From: Zoogloea oleivorans
Lineage (GTDB): Bacteria; Pseudomonadota; Gammaproteobacteria; Burkholderiales; Rhodocyclaceae
Reading direction: 5' to 3'
Assembly (NCBI RefSeq): GCF_008107625.1
Contig: NZ_SDKK01000017.1
Location: forward strand, 1 to 64,000
DNA length: 64,000 nucleotides
The first letter of the stretch is position 1. The number at the start of each line of letters is the position of its first letter. The notes under the pieces are model-generated. The model was not told the DNA's origin and made no database searches. It saw only the letters and a program-made list of their open reading frames with translations. Positions 36,805 to 47,120 of the stretch are shown one piece after another. The translations under genes were made by a program, and so were the position numbers.

Positions 36805-37116
36805 ATGACTGAATGGAAAAAGATCTGCGCCGTCAGCGACGTGCCGGTCCTCGGCTCCCGGGTGGTGGAAAGCGAAGCGCACGGCCGCATCGCGATCTTC
36901 CGCAACTCGACCGATGAAGTCTTCGCGGTGCGCGACAAGTGCCCGCACAAGGCCGGCCCCTTGTCCCAAGGCATCGTCCACGGCAAGACCGTCACCTGCC
37001 CGCTGCACAGCTGGAAGATCCAGCTCGACGACGGTCAGGTGGTGCCGCCCGATGTGGGCTGCGTCAAGCACTTCCCGGTCAAGGTGGATATGGGCGAGGT
37101 TTACCTCGAACTCTAA
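36805..37116 (+). CDS. nirD: Nitrite reductase small subunit NirD
   Basis: 103 aa Rieske-like subunit. The [2Fe-2S] residues are intact: C46-P-H48 and C65-P-L-H68. In enteric NirD the cluster ligands are mostly lost, so this copy may carry a real cluster. Starts 11 bp after nirB, so co-transcribed. Confidence 0.94.
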   Translation: MTEWKKICAVSDVPVLGSRVVESEAHGRIAIFRNSTDEVFAVRDKCPHKAGPLSQGIVHGKTVTCPLHSWKIQLDDGQVVPPDVGCVKHFPVKVDMGEVYLEL

Positions 37117-37267
37117 GAACTCACGAAACGGGGGCTGCGTCCTGCCCCGGCAGTCTCCCCCCGCCGCCCCCGCTGCGTGAGCCCCACCTGAATCACCCGA
37201 ATTTGGCATTACCCCGGCAGCGCCCCACTGGCGCCAGCCAGGGACAACTCATCCCCAGGAGTCTGAA

Positions 37268-38482
37268 ATGGATCGTAAATCCTTCCTCAAGGCCGGCCAC
37301 ACGCCCACGCTGATCGCCGCCTTTCTCTACTTCGACCTCGCCTTCATGGTGTGGGTACTGCTCGGTCCGCTGGGCGTACAGATCGCCGCCGACCTCGGCC
37401 TGACCCATTCCCAGAAGGGCCTGATGGTGGCCACCCCGGTACTCGCCGGCGCGCTGCTGCGCCTCGTCATGGGTGTACTGGTCGACCACCTCAAGCCCAA
37501 GATGGCCGGCGCCATCGGTCAGGTCATCGTGCTTTGTGCGCTGGCTTTCGCCTGGCAGTACGGCATCCACAGCTATGAAGAAACCCTGATCCTCGGCCTC
37601 TTCCTGGGCGTGGCCGGCGCGTCCTTCGCCGTCGCCCTGCCCCTGGCCTCCCGCTGGTATCCGCCGGAGCACCAGGGCACCGCGCTGGGCATTGCCGGCG
37701 CCGGTAACTCGGGCACCGCCATGGCAGCACTGTTCGGCCCCGGCCTGGCGGCCGCCTTCGGCTGGGTAAACGTTTTTGGCCTGGCGCTGATCCCGCTGTC
37801 CATCGTCTTCGTGCTCTACCTGGTCATGGCCAAGGATGCCCCCGAGTGCCCGCCGGCCAAGTCCCTCTCCGAATACCTGAAGGTGCTGCAGGACAAGGAC
37901 TCCTGGTGGTTCATGTTCTTCTACTCGGTCACCTTCGGCGGCTTCGTCGGCCTGGCTTCATCGCTGACCATCTACTTCAACACCCAGTACGGGCTGGATG
38001 CCAAGATGGCCGGCTACTTCACCGCTGCCTGCGTGTTTGCCGGCAGCCTGGTGCGCCCCATCGGCGGTAACGTGGCTGACCGCATCGGCGGCATCAAGAG
38101 CCTCACCGTCATGTACATCCTGGCGGCCATCTTCCTGGCCATCGTCAGCATCGGCCTGCCCGAAGCCTGGCAAGCCCTGGCCATCTTCGTGTGCGCCATG
38201 CTGTCGCTGGGCATGGGCAACGGTGCCGTCTTCCAGCTGGTGCCCCAGCGTTTCCGCAAGGAAATCGGCGTGATGACCGGCCTGGTCGGCATGGCCGGCG
38301 GTGTGGGCGGCTTTTACCTGGCCTCCAGCCTGGGCTACAGCAAGCAGGTCACCGGCAGTTACCAGGCTGGCTTCCTGATTTTCGCCGCGCTGGCGATCGC
38401 CGCACTGATCGGCCTCACCGCGGTGAAGAAGCGCTGGCGCACCACCTGGGGCGCCCCGCACCTCACCGCCGCCAAGATCTGA
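37268..38482 (+). CDS. Nitrate/nitrite transporter (NNP/NarK-type MFS)
   Basis: 404 aa MFS carrier with about 12 helices. The NNP signatures are present in the segment GVLVDHLKPK, near GAGNSGTAMAALFGPGL and GNGAVFQLVPQRF. Probably imports nitrate for assimilation, given nirBD upstream by 151 bp. NasA/NarK1-type; I do not assign a symbol. The assimilatory nitrate reductase is not in the window. Confidence 0.93.
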   Translation: MDRKSFLKAGHTPTLIAAFLYFDLAFMVWVLLGPLGVQIAADLGLTHSQKGLMVATPVLAGALLRLVMGVLVDHLKPKMAGAIGQVIVLCALAFAWQYGIHSYEETLILGLFLGVAGASFAVALPLASRWYPPEHQGTALGIAGAGNSGTAMAALFGPGLAAAFGWVNVFGLALIPLSIVFVLYLVMAKDAPECPPAKSLSEYLKVLQDKDSWWFMFFYSVTFGGFVGLASSLTIYFNTQYGLDAKMAGYFTAACVFAGSLVRPIGGNVADRIGGIKSLTVMYILAAIFLAIVSIGLPEAWQALAIFVCAMLSLGMGNGAVFQLVPQRFRKEIGVMTGLVGMAGGVGGFYLASSLGYSKQVTGSYQAGFLIFAALAIAALIGLTAVKKRWRTTWGAPHLTAAKI

Positions 38483-38485
38483 TTC

Positions 38486-38553
38486 TGTGGGTCGGACTTC
38501 AGTCCGACAAACCCCCGCTGAAGCAGCGCTGTCGGGCTAAAGTCCGACCTACA
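38486..38553. repeat. Solitary paired-palindrome repeat
   Basis: GTGGGTCGGACTTCAGTCCG at 38487 and its inverted partner GTCGGGCTAAAGTCCGACC at 38531-38549 face each other across a 22-bp spacer. It is the same module as the array at 961-1648 but with a different spacer and one variant arm (C for A in one stem). It sits 3 bp after the transporter stop and 20 bp before the next gene, so it may act as a transcript-end hairpin or processing site. Confidence 0.88.
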
Positions 38554-38572
38554 GGAACTTGACGATCGCCCC

Positions 38573-40279
38573 ATGACCACCGCCACACTCCAGGCCTCCC
38601 TCGGCTACTCTTCCCTCACCGGCCCGCGGCCGCGCAATGAAGACTTCTGCGGTGCCGTCACGCCCGAGGGGCCAGAACTGGACAGCAAGGGCATCCTGGC
38701 GGTGGTGGCGGATGGCGTCGGTGGCCATGCCAACGGGCGCGAGGCGTCCGAGTACACCGTGCGCGGCCTGCTCTCCGACTACTACGCCACCCCCGACACG
38801 TGGGCGGTGAACAAGGCCCTCGACACAGTCATCTCGGCCCTCAACCGCTGGCTGGTGTCCCACGCTGCACGCACCCGCGAAACCGCCGGCATGGCCACCA
38901 CGCTGACAGCCATCGTGCTGCGCGGCAGGCGCTACTACCTGGCTCACGTGGGCGACTCGCGCATCTACCGCCTGCGCGCCGGCAAGCTGGAACAGCTCAG
39001 CACCGACCACGTGTGGGAACACCCCGAGCTGAAGAACGTGCTGTCCCGCGCGGTCGGACTCGATGCCCACCTGTCGGTCGATTACGCCGACGGCGAACTC
39101 GAGGCCGGCGACGTCTTCGCACTGATGAGCGACGGCGTGTGGGGCCAGCTTGGCGACCGCAAGATCGCCGACATCCTGTGCGCCGAATCGGACCCCCAGG
39201 ACGCCGCCGCCCGCCTCGCCATGAGCGCCGAAGACAGCGGCAGCCAGGACAACTGCACCGCGCTGGTCATGCGCATCGACGCCCTGCCGGCCGACAAGCT
39301 GCGCGACAACATTGCCCGCCTGCACCGCCTGCCGCTGCCGCCCAAGCTCAAGCTCGGGCAAACGCTGGACGGGCTCACCGTCGAAGCCGTGCTCCATGAA
39401 TCCATTGCCACCCTGCTCTACCGGGTGCGTGACAGCCACGGCCACGCCCGCGTCCTCAAGACCCTGCGCCCCGAGCACGACGACGCCGAATCCGCAGCGG
39501 CCCTGGCCCACGAGGAATGGCTGGCCCGGCGGGTCAACGACGCCTACTTCCCGCAGGTCATCGCCCACCCGGAACGCAGCCACCTTTACTACCTGATGAG
39601 CTGGCACGATGGCGCAACGCTCAAGGCCCGCCTCGACAACGGCCACCGCTTCGGCAGCGGCGAGATCGCCGACCTGGGCGAGCGCATTCTCAAGGGTGTC
39701 GCCGGCCTGCACCGCCTGTCCATCGTCCATCGCGACATCAAGCCCGACAACCTGCACCTGGACGCCGAAGGCCGCCTGCGCATTCTCGATCTGGGTGTCG
39801 CCGCCTCCGATGCGCAGGTCGAAGGCCAGAAGTTCGGCGAGATCAACAACCCTGGCACTCCCACCTACATGGCGCCCGAGCTGTATGGCCCGAAGACCAT
39901 CGCCGCCAACGAACAGACCGACCTCTACGCGGTGGGCGTAACCCTCTACGAACTGCTCACCCGCAAATACCCCTACGGCGAGATCGAGCCCTTCCAGAAC
40001 CCCAAGTTCGGCGATCCGGTGCCGCCCACCCGCTACCGGCCGGACACCCCCGAGTGGCTGGAAGCAGTACTACTGAAGGCCGTCGCCCGCGATCCGAAAG
40101 CCCGCTTCGAGACCGCTGAGGAATTCCTGCTGGCCCTCGAACGCGGCGCCCGCCGGCCCCTCGCTGTACCGCGCCGGTCACCGCTGATGGAGCGTGATCC
40201 GCAGATGGGACTGAAGCTGCTCGCGCTGGGATCGGTCGTCATCAACATCTTGCTTGTTTATCTGCTCATGGTCCGCTGA
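38573..40279 (+). CDS. PP2C phosphatase / Ser-Thr protein kinase fusion
   Basis: 568 aa. The N-terminal PP2C domain has VADGVGGHANG, ALMSDGVWG and SQDNCTAL, so its metal-binding Asp residues are intact. From about 265 a kinase-like domain has VLKTLRP, HRDIKPDN, DLG, APEL; the Gly-rich loop is poorly matched, so the kinase may be atypical. A C-terminal helix (LLALGSVVINILLVYLLMV) anchors it to the membrane. The linkage to nitrate genes is known from related bacteria. Confidence 0.9.
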   Translation: MTTATLQASLGYSSLTGPRPRNEDFCGAVTPEGPELDSKGILAVVADGVGGHANGREASEYTVRGLLSDYYATPDTWAVNKALDTVISALNRWLVSHAARTRETAGMATTLTAIVLRGRRYYLAHVGDSRIYRLRAGKLEQLSTDHVWEHPELKNVLSRAVGLDAHLSVDYADGELEAGDVFALMSDGVWGQLGDRKIADILCAESDPQDAAARLAMSAEDSGSQDNCTALVMRIDALPADKLRDNIARLHRLPLPPKLKLGQTLDGLTVEAVLHESIATLLYRVRDSHGHARVLKTLRPEHDDAESAAALAHEEWLARRVNDAYFPQVIAHPERSHLYYLMSWHDGATLKARLDNGHRFGSGEIADLGERILKGVAGLHRLSIVHRDIKPDNLHLDAEGRLRILDLGVAASDAQVEGQKFGEINNPGTPTYMAPELYGPKTIAANEQTDLYAVGVTLYELLTRKYPYGEIEPFQNPKFGDPVPPTRYRPDTPEWLEAVLLKAVARDPKARFETAEEFLLALERGARRPLAVPRRSPLMERDPQMGLKLLALGSVVINILLVYLLMVR

Positions 40280-40364
40280 ACATCACCCCGCCGGCACCGC
40301 GCAACAGGAACCCAGCGGCAGCGTGTATGCTGCTTGCCCCCTGGGCGCGATCCTGACGGACAGA

Positions 40365-42626
40365 ATGAAACGTTTCCCCGCTGACGCAAGGCAGACCGGC
40401 AAACCACTGTTTGATAGCGGCACCAGCCGAAAACTGCTCCGTTTCATGAGCATCACCCTGCTATGCATCGGCGGCGTCAGCGCCATGACCACGCTGCTTG
40501 GGTCCCTCCCCACCACCATCCGCTGGCTGGTGCATGGGGGCATCATTGCGCTTCCACTGCTGAGCCTCGCCCTGCTGGAACAGCAGCGCATCCGCGCCGC
40601 CGGCCATGTGCTGCTGTGGGGGTGCTGGATCCTCGCCCTCCTCAGCGCACCGTCCACCAGTGGCAACCGCAGCATCGGAGTGACGATCATTCCGGTGCTG
40701 ATCGTGCTGATGGGCTGGCTGGTCGCCCCCCGGCAGGCCATCATCATGGCCGGGACGAGCATCATCGCGCTCCTCGGCATTTCCCTGTCGGAGCACTACG
40801 CCTGGATCGCGCTGGAAGGTCCGATCCCGCCCCTGTCCCGCTGGACCATCCTGACCGGAATGATCCTCGTGACGACCCTGCTCACGGCGCTCTCCTACCG
40901 CCTCTACGCCACCCGCTTTGCCGAGCAGCAACATCTCGCCGCGACCCTCGAACTGGTCACCGAGCGCAGTCCGATCATGCTCGCCTCCGTCGATGAAAAA
41001 GACCGCTACCGCTACGTAAACCGCAACTACGCGGCCTTCCACGGCAAGATGCCCACCGACCTGATCGGGACACCCGTGTCACTGCATCTCGGACCAGGCG
41101 GCGCCCAGGCGCCCATCCTCGCCATCGAAAAAGGCAATGGTTCGGCCCGCTACCGCCAGCTCCGCCAAAACGTGCAAACGGGGACCGAATGCTGGCTGGA
41201 AATCGACGCCCAACGGGCGACCCGGGAAGACGGTATCTACGATGGCTATTACGCCATCCTGCGCGACATCACCGACGAAGTCCGGAGTGCCGAGCAGATC
41301 CAGTTCATGGCCTACCACGACTCGCTCACCAGCCTCCCCAACCGCACCCTGCTCGCCGACAGACTGCGCCAGGCCATCGTCCGCGGCGAACGGGAAGACA
41401 GCCTGATCGCCGTCTGCTACCTGGATCTGGACGGATTCAAGCTTCTCAACGACACCTGGGGGCATTCCACCGGCGACATGGTGCTGATTCAGCTGGCCGC
41501 CCGGCTGCAGGAATGCGTGCGCGGCACCGACACCGTGGCCCGCCTGGGGGGCGACGAGTTCGTGGTGCTGATCGGAGGCATCCAGAACCGGCAGGAGATT
41601 CCCGTCGCCGTGGGACGCCTCATCACCGCCATCAGTCGTCCGATATCCATACATGCCGGCACCGAAGTCGGCGTTTCCGCCAGTATCGGGGTCGCCGTCA
41701 GCCCCCACGACGGAGAAGATCCAGACGTCCTCCTGCGCCATGCCGACCAGGCCATGCTGATGGCCAAGCAATCCGGACGCAATCGCTTCGCCCTCTTCGA
41801 TACCGAACTGGAGCAACGCATGCGAACTCTTCACCAGATCGCCGCCAGTGTCGAAAAAGGCCTGGCCGACGGTGAGTTCCGCCTGTTCTACCAGCCCAAG
41901 GTCAACATGCGGCTCGGTACCGTCATCGGCGCCGAAGCTCTGATCCGCTGGCAGCATCCGGAGGAGGGTCTGCTCCTGCCGGCCAGCTTCCTCCCCTACA
42001 TCGAAGGCAATCCGATGGCGAGCCGGCTCGGACAATGGGTGCTCGGCGAAGCCCTCTCCCAGATCCGCCAATGGGCAACGCAAGGCCTGCAGCTGTCGGT
42101 CAGCGTCAATATTTCCAGCCACCATCTGCAGGATGCGGACTTCACCGAACAGCTCGCCAACCTGCTCGACGCCCATCCGGACGTGCCCGCCGAACGGCTG
42201 GAAATCGAAATTCTCGAAACCTCTGCCATGGAAGATGTGGAGAAGACGGCCCGGATCATCCGCGCCAGCTCGGTTCTCGGCGTCAGCTTCGCGCTGGACG
42301 ACTTCGGCACCGGCAACGCCTCCCTCACCGACTTCCGGCGCCTCCCGGCCCAGACACTGAAGATCGACAAATCCTTCGTCCGCGACATCCTGGAAGACCC
42401 GGAGGACCTGGCCATCGTCAAAAGCATCGTCGCCCTCGCCAACAGCTTCGAACGCCAGGTCATCGCCGAAGGGCTCGAGAGCATCGCACACGGCGCACCT
42501 CTGCTTGGCCTTGGCTGCGATTGCGCCCAGGGCTACGGCATCGCCCACCCCATGCCGGCAGACGCCATCCCGCCCTGGATTGCCAACTGGACGGCCCCTG
42601 CCGAATGGCTTCAGGCAAGTCGCTGA
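40365..42626 (+). CDS. Membrane GGDEF-EAL cyclic-di-GMP enzyme
   Basis: 753 aa. About six N-terminal helices (residues 25-190), a PAS domain, then GGDEF with the RxxD I-site (RGTD) just before [10 protein letters not shown], and EAL with EALIRW, VNIS, ILET, LDDFGTG, KIDKS, AEGLES and CAQGYG, so catalytic residues of both domains look complete. Bifunctional potential; which activity dominates is unknown. The ATG at 40365 is chosen over an upstream TTG. Confidence 0.93.
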   Translation: MKRFPADARQTGKPLFDSGTSRKLLRFMSITLLCIGGVSAMTTLLGSLPTTIRWLVHGGIIALPLLSLALLEQQRIRAAGHVLLWGCWILALLSAPSTSGNRSIGVTIIPVLIVLMGWLVAPRQAIIMAGTSIIALLGISLSEHYAWIALEGPIPPLSRWTILTGMILVTTLLTALSYRLYATRFAEQQHLAATLELVTERSPIMLASVDEKDRYRYVNRNYAAFHGKMPTDLIGTPVSLHLGPGGAQAPILAIEKGNGSARYRQLRQNVQTGTECWLEIDAQRATREDGIYDGYYAILRDITDEVRSAEQIQFMAYHDSLTSLPNRTLLADRLRQAIVRGEREDSLIAVCYLDLDGFKLLNDTWGHSTGDMVLIQLAARLQECVRGTDTVARLGGDEFVVLIGGIQNRQEIPVAVGRLITAISRPISIHAGTEVGVSASIGVAVSPHDGEDPDVLLRHADQAMLMAKQSGRNRFALFDTELEQRMRTLHQIAASVEKGLADGEFRLFYQPKVNMRLGTVIGAEALIRWQHPEEGLLLPASFLPYIEGNPMASRLGQWVLGEALSQIRQWATQGLQLSVSVNISSHHLQDADFTEQLANLLDAHPDVPAERLEIEILETSAMEDVEKTARIIRASSVLGVSFALDDFGTGNASLTDFRRLPAQTLKIDKSFVRDILEDPEDLAIVKSIVALANSFERQVIAEGLESIAHGAPLLGLGCDCAQGYGIAHPMPADAIPPWIANWTAPAEWLQASR

Positions 42627-42718
42627 TCGTCCCCGATACGGATGAAATTTCCGTGAAATCCGCCTTGGTGGCGACCAGAGGGCTAATATTTACGGCCTTT
42701 AATCAGGAGACACCTTTC

Positions 42719-43912
42719 ATGCGCTACGGCGAATTCGACAGCAACTCGTTGATGAGCATCACTAACCGTCCCGAGCTCACCTTCGTGTGGGGCGAAGGCT
42801 CCTGGCTGTTCGACGACAAGGGCAAGGCCTATCTCGACTTCGTCCAGGGCTGGGCGGTGAACTGCCTCGGCCATTGCCCACCCGAAATCCGCGATGCGCT
42901 GACGGCCCAGGCCGGACAACTGATCAATCCCAGCCCAGCCTTCTACAATGGCCCGGCCATCGAACTGGCCAGCCTCCTCACCACCCACTCGGCCTTCGAC
43001 CGGGTATTCTTCGCCAATACCGGCGCCGAAGCCAACGAAGGTGCCATCAAGCTGGCCCGCAAGTGGGGCAAGGTTCACAAGGGCGGCGCGTTCGAGATTA
43101 TCACCTTCGAGCACAGCTTCCACGGCCGCACCCTGGCCACCATGTCGGCCTCCGGCAAGCCCGGCTGGGACACCCTCTTTGCCCCCCAGGTGCCCGGCTT
43201 CCCGAAAGCCCGTCTCAACGACATCGACTCGGTAAAGGCCCTCATCGGCCCGAAAACCGTCGCCATCATGCTCGAGCCGGTACAGGGCGAAGGCGGCGTG
43301 ATTCCTGCAGAACCGGACTTTCTGCAGGCCCTGCGCGCCCTCACCCACGAGCAAGGACTGCTGCTGATCGTCGACGAAGTGCAAACCGGCATGGGCCGCA
43401 CCGGCCGCCTGTTCGCCTATCAGCACGCCGGCATTGACCCGGACATCATGACCCTCGGCAAGGGCATCGGTGGTGGCGTCCCCCTTGCAGCACTCCTCAC
43501 CCGTGAGGAAGTGTGCTGCTTCGAGCCCGGCGACCAGGGCGGCACCTACAACGGCAATCCGCTGATGACAGCTGTTGGCGTCGCCGTTCTGCGCCGCCTG
43601 TTGTCGCCCGGCTTCCTCGACGGTGTCGAAGAGAACGGTCGCTACCTGGCCGTCGCCCTCGAGCGCCTGGTCATTCAGCACAAGCTCGTCGGCGAACGCG
43701 GCACCGGTCTTTTGCGCGCCCTGATCCTCGACAGCGACCGTGGCCCAGCCCTCGTCAAGGCCGCCCTGGAGCACACACCCACGGGCCTTCTGCTCAACGC
43801 ACCACGCCCCAACCTGCTGCGCTTCATGCCGTCGCTGACCGTCAGCAAGGCCGAAATCGACCAGATGGTCAGCCTCCTCGACACCCTGCTGCACGCCACC
43901 CGCGGCACCTGA
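42719..43912 (+). CDS. argD: Acetylornithine aminotransferase
   Basis: 397 aa class III PLP aminotransferase. PLP lysine is in [28 protein letters not shown] and GTYNGNPL are class III hallmarks. Family could also be succinyldiaminopimelate or ornithine aminotransferase, but ArgD fits length and text. The ATG spans the line at 42719-42721; upstream in-frame sequence belongs to another gene. Confidence 0.9.
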   Translation: MRYGEFDSNSLMSITNRPELTFVWGEGSWLFDDKGKAYLDFVQGWAVNCLGHCPPEIRDALTAQAGQLINPSPAFYNGPAIELASLLTTHSAFDRVFFANTGAEANEGAIKLARKWGKVHKGGAFEIITFEHSFHGRTLATMSASGKPGWDTLFAPQVPGFPKARLNDIDSVKALIGPKTVAIMLEPVQGEGGVIPAEPDFLQALRALTHEQGLLLIVDEVQTGMGRTGRLFAYQHAGIDPDIMTLGKGIGGGVPLAALLTREEVCCFEPGDQGGTYNGNPLMTAVGVAVLRRLLSPGFLDGVEENGRYLAVALERLVIQHKLVGERGTGLLRALILDSDRGPALVKAALEHTPTGLLLNAPRPNLLRFMPSLTVSKAEIDQMVSLLDTLLHATRGT

Positions 43913-43926
43913 AACCGCGTCGGCCT

Positions 43927-43954
43927 TTGGATGAACGGGAACCCGCTTTACAAT
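43927..43954 (+). promoter_or_regulatory. Possible promoter of ychF
   Basis: TTGGAT at 43927-43932 and TACAAT at 43949-43954 with a 16-base gap, 52 bp before the ychF start. The -10 overlaps the argD end hairpin. Confidence 0.45.
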
Positions 43955-43964
43955 AGCGGGTTTT
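43940..43964 (+). terminator. Terminator-like hairpin after argD
   Basis: Inverted repeat AACCCGCT / AGCGGGTT with a 7-base loop followed by four T, 27 bp past the argD stop. Overlaps a candidate ychF promoter, so the role may be either or both. Confidence 0.65.
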
Positions 43965-44006
43965 CCGGCTCGTCTGGCCGGAAGCCCTGCACATCAAAGG
44001 AATTCC

Positions 44007-45098
44007 ATGGCTCTCCAATGCGGCATCGTCGGCCTGCCCAACGTCGGCAAATCGACCCTCTTCAATGCCCTCACCAAGGCCGGCATCGCTGCCGAGAACT
44101 ATCCGTTCTGCACCATCGAGCCCAACGTCGGCATCGTCGAAGTGCCCGACCCGCGCCTTGACGCCCTGTGCGAGATCGTCAAACCCCAGAAAACCCAGCC
44201 GGCCATTGTCGAATTCGTGGACATCGCCGGCCTGGTTGCCGGTGCCTCCAAGGGCGAAGGTCTGGGCAACCAGTTCCTCGCCAACATCCGCGAGACCGAC
44301 GCCATCGTTAACGTAGTGCGCTGCTTCGACGACGAAAACGTCATCCACGTGAATGGCAAGGTCGACCCCCTCGCCGACATCGAAACCATCGTCACCGAAC
44401 TGGCCCTGGCCGACATGTCCGCCGTCGAGAAGGCCATCCACCGCGAAAGCAAGAAGGGCCGCTCCGGCGACAAGGATGCACAGAAGCTCGTCGCCATTCT
44501 CGAAAAGCTGCTGCCCCACCTCAACGAAGGCCAGCCAGCGCGCACCATGGCGCTCAGCGACGACGAAAAGCTGATCCTCAAGCCCTTGTGCCTGATGACC
44601 CTCAAGCCCGCCATGTACGTCGGCAACGTGATGGAAGACGGCTTCGAAAACAACCCTTACCTCGACCGCCTGCGCGAGCACGCCGCCAAGGAAGGCGCGC
44701 CGGTCGTCGCCCTGTGCGCCAAGATCGAAGCCGAACTGGCCGACCTGGACGACGAAGACAAGATGGCCTTCCTGGCCGACCTGGGCCTCGAAGAGCCGGG
44801 CCTCAACCGCCTGATCCGCGCCGGCTACCAACTCCTCGGCCTGCAGACCTACTTCACCGCCGGCGTCAAGGAAGTGCGCGCCTGGACCATCCACGTGGGC
44901 GATACCGCCCCGCAGGCAGCCGGCGTGATCCACACCGACTTCGAGCGCGGCTTCATCCGCGCCCAGACCATCTCCTTCGACGACTTCATCAAGTTCAAGG
45001 GCGAAGCCGGCGCCAAGGAAGCCGGCAAGATGCGCTCGGAAGGCAAGGAATACGTGGTCAAGGACGGCGACGTACTGAACTTCCTGTTCAACGTGTAA
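44007..45098 (+). CDS. ychF: Redox-regulated ATPase YchF (OLA1 family)
   Basis: 363 aa. P loop [10 protein letters not shown]2 region [11 protein letters not shown]3 DIAGLVAGA; the family prefers ATP. C-terminal TGS domain with [22 protein letters not shown] precedes the ATG. A terminator follows between it and tatC. Confidence 0.97.
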   Translation: MALQCGIVGLPNVGKSTLFNALTKAGIAAENYPFCTIEPNVGIVEVPDPRLDALCEIVKPQKTQPAIVEFVDIAGLVAGASKGEGLGNQFLANIRETDAIVNVVRCFDDENVIHVNGKVDPLADIETIVTELALADMSAVEKAIHRESKKGRSGDKDAQKLVAILEKLLPHLNEGQPARTMALSDDEKLILKPLCLMTLKPAMYVGNVMEDGFENNPYLDRLREHAAKEGAPVVALCAKIEAELADLDDEDKMAFLADLGLEEPGLNRLIRAGYQLLGLQTYFTAGVKEVRAWTIHVGDTAPQAAGVIHTDFERGFIRAQTISFDDFIKFKGEAGAKEAGKMRSEGKEYVVKDGDVLNFLFNV

Positions 45099-45135
45099 GC
45101 ACCACCAGGGCCCGGTGCTTTCCGGGCCCCAAAAG

Positions 45136-45171
45136 AAAAACCCCGCGAATCGTGCTGATCGCGGGGTTTTT
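45136..45171. terminator. Bidirectional terminator between ychF and tatC
   Basis: 13-bp stem AAAAACCCCGCGA / TCGCGGGGTTTTT with a 10-base loop. Both ends carry runs, suiting the convergent genes on either side. Confidence 0.92.
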
Positions 45172-45193
45172 ATCGGACATGCAACCCGAAGAA

Positions 45194-45931
45194 CTACTCG
45201 GCGACCGCTTCGGTCCTGGTCTTCGTCACAAACCGCGCCAGGAAAATCCCCAGCTCGTAGAGCAGGCACATGGGAATCGCCAACATCAGTTGTGACACCA
45301 CATCTGGCGGCGTCACTACCGCAGCGACGACAAAGGCGCCAACGATGACATAAGGCCGTGCTTCCTTGAGCTTGGGCACATCGACGATGCCCATCTTGGT
45401 CAGGACGATCACGAACACCGGCACTTCGAAGGTCAGTCCGAAGGCCAGGAACATCGACATCACAAAAGCCAGATACTGTTCAATGTCAGGCGCCGGCGTA
45501 ATGCTCTTCGGTGCGAACTGGGCAATGAACTTGAACACTGTCCCGAATACGAAGAAATAGCAGAAAGCCATCCCGGCGATGAACAGCACCGTGCTGCCCA
45601 CCACCAGCGGCAGACCCAGGCGCCGCTCGTGGGCGTACAGGCCCGGCGCGATGAAGCACCAGGCCTGATACAACACAAAGGGCAGCGCGATCACGAAAGC
45701 CACCATCAGGGTCACCTTCATGGGCACGAAGAAAGGCGTCACCACACCGGTGGCGATCATCCGCGTCCCCTCGGGCAGCGCCTGCATCATCGGATGGGCA
45801 AGGATGTCGTAGATATCCCCTGCCCACGGCATCAGGCCCACGAAAACCACCACGACGGCAACCACGGCCCGCAACAGACGGTCCCGCAGTTCGACCAGAT
45901 GGGAAATGAAGCTGTCTTCCTGATCGCTCAT
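45194..45931 (-). CDS. tatC: Sec-independent protein translocase TatC
   Basis: 245 aa with six membrane helices. The N-terminal SFISHLVELRDRLLRA and the P-rich loop FVPMKVTL are TatC hallmarks. Receives twin-arginine signal peptides with TatB. Its ATG overlaps the tatB stop by 4 bp. Confidence 0.97.
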   Translation of the reverse strand: MSDQEDSFISHLVELRDRLLRAVVAVVVVFVGLMPWAGDIYDILAHPMMQALPEGTRMIATGVVTPFFVPMKVTLMVAFVIALPFVLYQAWCFIAPGLYAHERRLGLPLVVGSTVLFIAGMAFCYFFVFGTVFKFIAQFAPKSITPAPDIEQYLAFVMSMFLAFGLTFEVPVFVIVLTKMGIVDVPKLKEARPYVIVGAFVVAAVVTPPDVVSQLMLAIPMCLLYELGIFLARFVTKTRTEAVAE

Positions 45932-46416
45932 GACTTCGCCTTCCCGGACGCAAGGACGGTCTCATCACTGGTGGGCCCCGCCTCGGGATTCGGCGTGACA
46001 TGCGCAGCGGCCGCCTCCAGCTGCCGGTCGAGCTGGACAGCAGCGGCGTCGAGATCGACCGGAGCCGTAACCGTCGCTTCACCGGAGATGGACGACTTCA
46101 TGCTGTTTTCCAGCTCGGCCACCGCTGACGAAGCCGACTGCAGGGACGACGACATGCCGTTTTCAATGCCCGCCGCCTCGTTGCGCACCGTGCTTTCAAA
46201 CTCCATTGCGGACTTGCGCGCCTCTTCCTGCAGCTTCTTCAACTCATCCAGCTGCATTTCCCGGTTGATGTCCGACTTGACGTCGGAAACGTAACGCTGC
46301 AGGCGGCCAAGAAGGTGCCCGGTGGTACGCGCCACCTTGGGGAGACGTTCCGGACCGAGCACCAGGAGCGCCACGATACCGATGACCATGAGCTCCGAAA
46401 AACCGATATCGAACAT
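45928..46416 (-). CDS. tatB: Sec-independent protein translocase TatB
   Basis: 162 aa. N-terminal helix FDIGFSELMVIGIVALLVLGPERLP (with the Glu/Pro hinge), then a long charged amphipathic region and a Pro/Ala tail. Follows tatA at 103 bp with a hairpin between, and overlaps tatC. Confidence 0.95.
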   Translation of the reverse strand: MFDIGFSELMVIGIVALLVLGPERLPKVARTTGHLLGRLQRYVSDVKSDINREMQLDELKKLQEEARKSAMEFESTVRNEAAGIENGMSSSLQSASSAVAELENSMKSSISGEATVTAPVDLDAAAVQLDRQLEAAAAHVTPNPEAGPTSDETVLASGKAKS

Positions 46417-46468
46417 CCGATTCGCCTAACTTTTTAAGTACGCAGAAAAAATCAGGCTACACAAACGA

Positions 46469-46496
46469 AAAAGGGGCAGCTCAAAGCGCCCCTTTT
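46469..46496 (-). terminator. Hairpin between tatA and tatB
   Basis: Stem AAAAGGGGC / GCCCCTTTT with a 10-base loop; on the minus strand it resembles a terminator, but lies inside the tatABC operon. It may reduce tatBC expression relative to tatA. Confidence 0.65.
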
Positions 46497-46519
46497 CCGC
46501 GCCTGCCGCGGGTCCGGAT

Positions 46520-46744
46520 TCAGGACTTGTTCTTTTCCCGCGCTTCCGCATCGATGGTCTGATTGTTGCCGTCGGCAATTTTCTGCCCTGCTTCGCCAGG
46601 CTTGCCGGCCTCCTGCATGCCGTCCTTGAAACCCTTGACTGCGCCACCGAGATCCTGCCCGATGTTGCGCAGCTTCTTGGTACCAAACACGAGCATGACA
46701 ATAACCAGAACGATCAGCCAATGCCAAATGCTGAAGGAACCCAT
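46520..46744 (-). CDS. tatA: Sec-independent protein translocase TatA
   Basis: 74 aa. A single N-terminal helix ([21 protein letters not shown]) and the [21 protein letters not shown] amphipathic helix, typical TatA pore-forming protein. 16 bp downstream of hinT. Confidence 0.96.
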   Translation of the reverse strand: MGSFSIWHWLIVLVIVMLVFGTKKLRNIGQDLGGAVKGFKDGMQEAGKPGEAGQKIADGNNQTIDAEAREKNKS

Positions 46745-46760
46745 TTAATTCTCCTAAAAA

Positions 46761-47108
46761 CTACCGTTTAAGCATCGGCCCGACTGGCTCTTGCCCACCC
46801 ACGATGTGCATGTGCACATGCATGACTTCCTGTCCGCCGACGCGACCGGTATTGATAATGGACCGAAAGCCGTCAGGACTTCCTTGATCGACGGCAATAC
46901 GGTTCGCCACTACCAGCATCCTGCCGAGTACAACCGCATCGGCCTCGGTGGCTTCGGCCAGCGAGGTGATGTGCTTTTTCGGTATGACCAGGACGTGCAC
47001 CGGGCGCTGGGGCTGGATGTCCCGGAAGGCCAGGACCTCGTCGTCCTCATACACCTTCGCTGCGGGGATCTCGCCCCGCACGATACGGCAGAACAGGCAC
47101 TCCTGCAT
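46761..47108 (-). CDS. hinT: HIT family hydrolase (HinT)
   Basis: 115 aa. The histidine triad HVHMHIVGG is near residues 99-107, and the N-terminal CLFCRIVRGEIPA is typical of HinT. Hydrolyses purine phosphoramidates. 12 bp downstream of hisE, a conserved pairing in Betaproteobacteria. Confidence 0.95.
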   Translation of the reverse strand: MQECLFCRIVRGEIPAAKVYEDDEVLAFRDIQPQRPVHVLVIPKKHITSLAEATEADAVVLGRMLVVANRIAVDQGSPDGFRSIINTGRVGGQEVMHVHMHIVGGQEPVGPMLKR

Positions 47109-47120
47109 TGGACTCTTTCC

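Noticed and set aside
42035-42718. N-terminal extension of argD into the GGDEF-EAL gene
   Set aside because: It is the out-of-frame overlap of the upstream coding region; a clean ATG gives the ArgD N-terminus.
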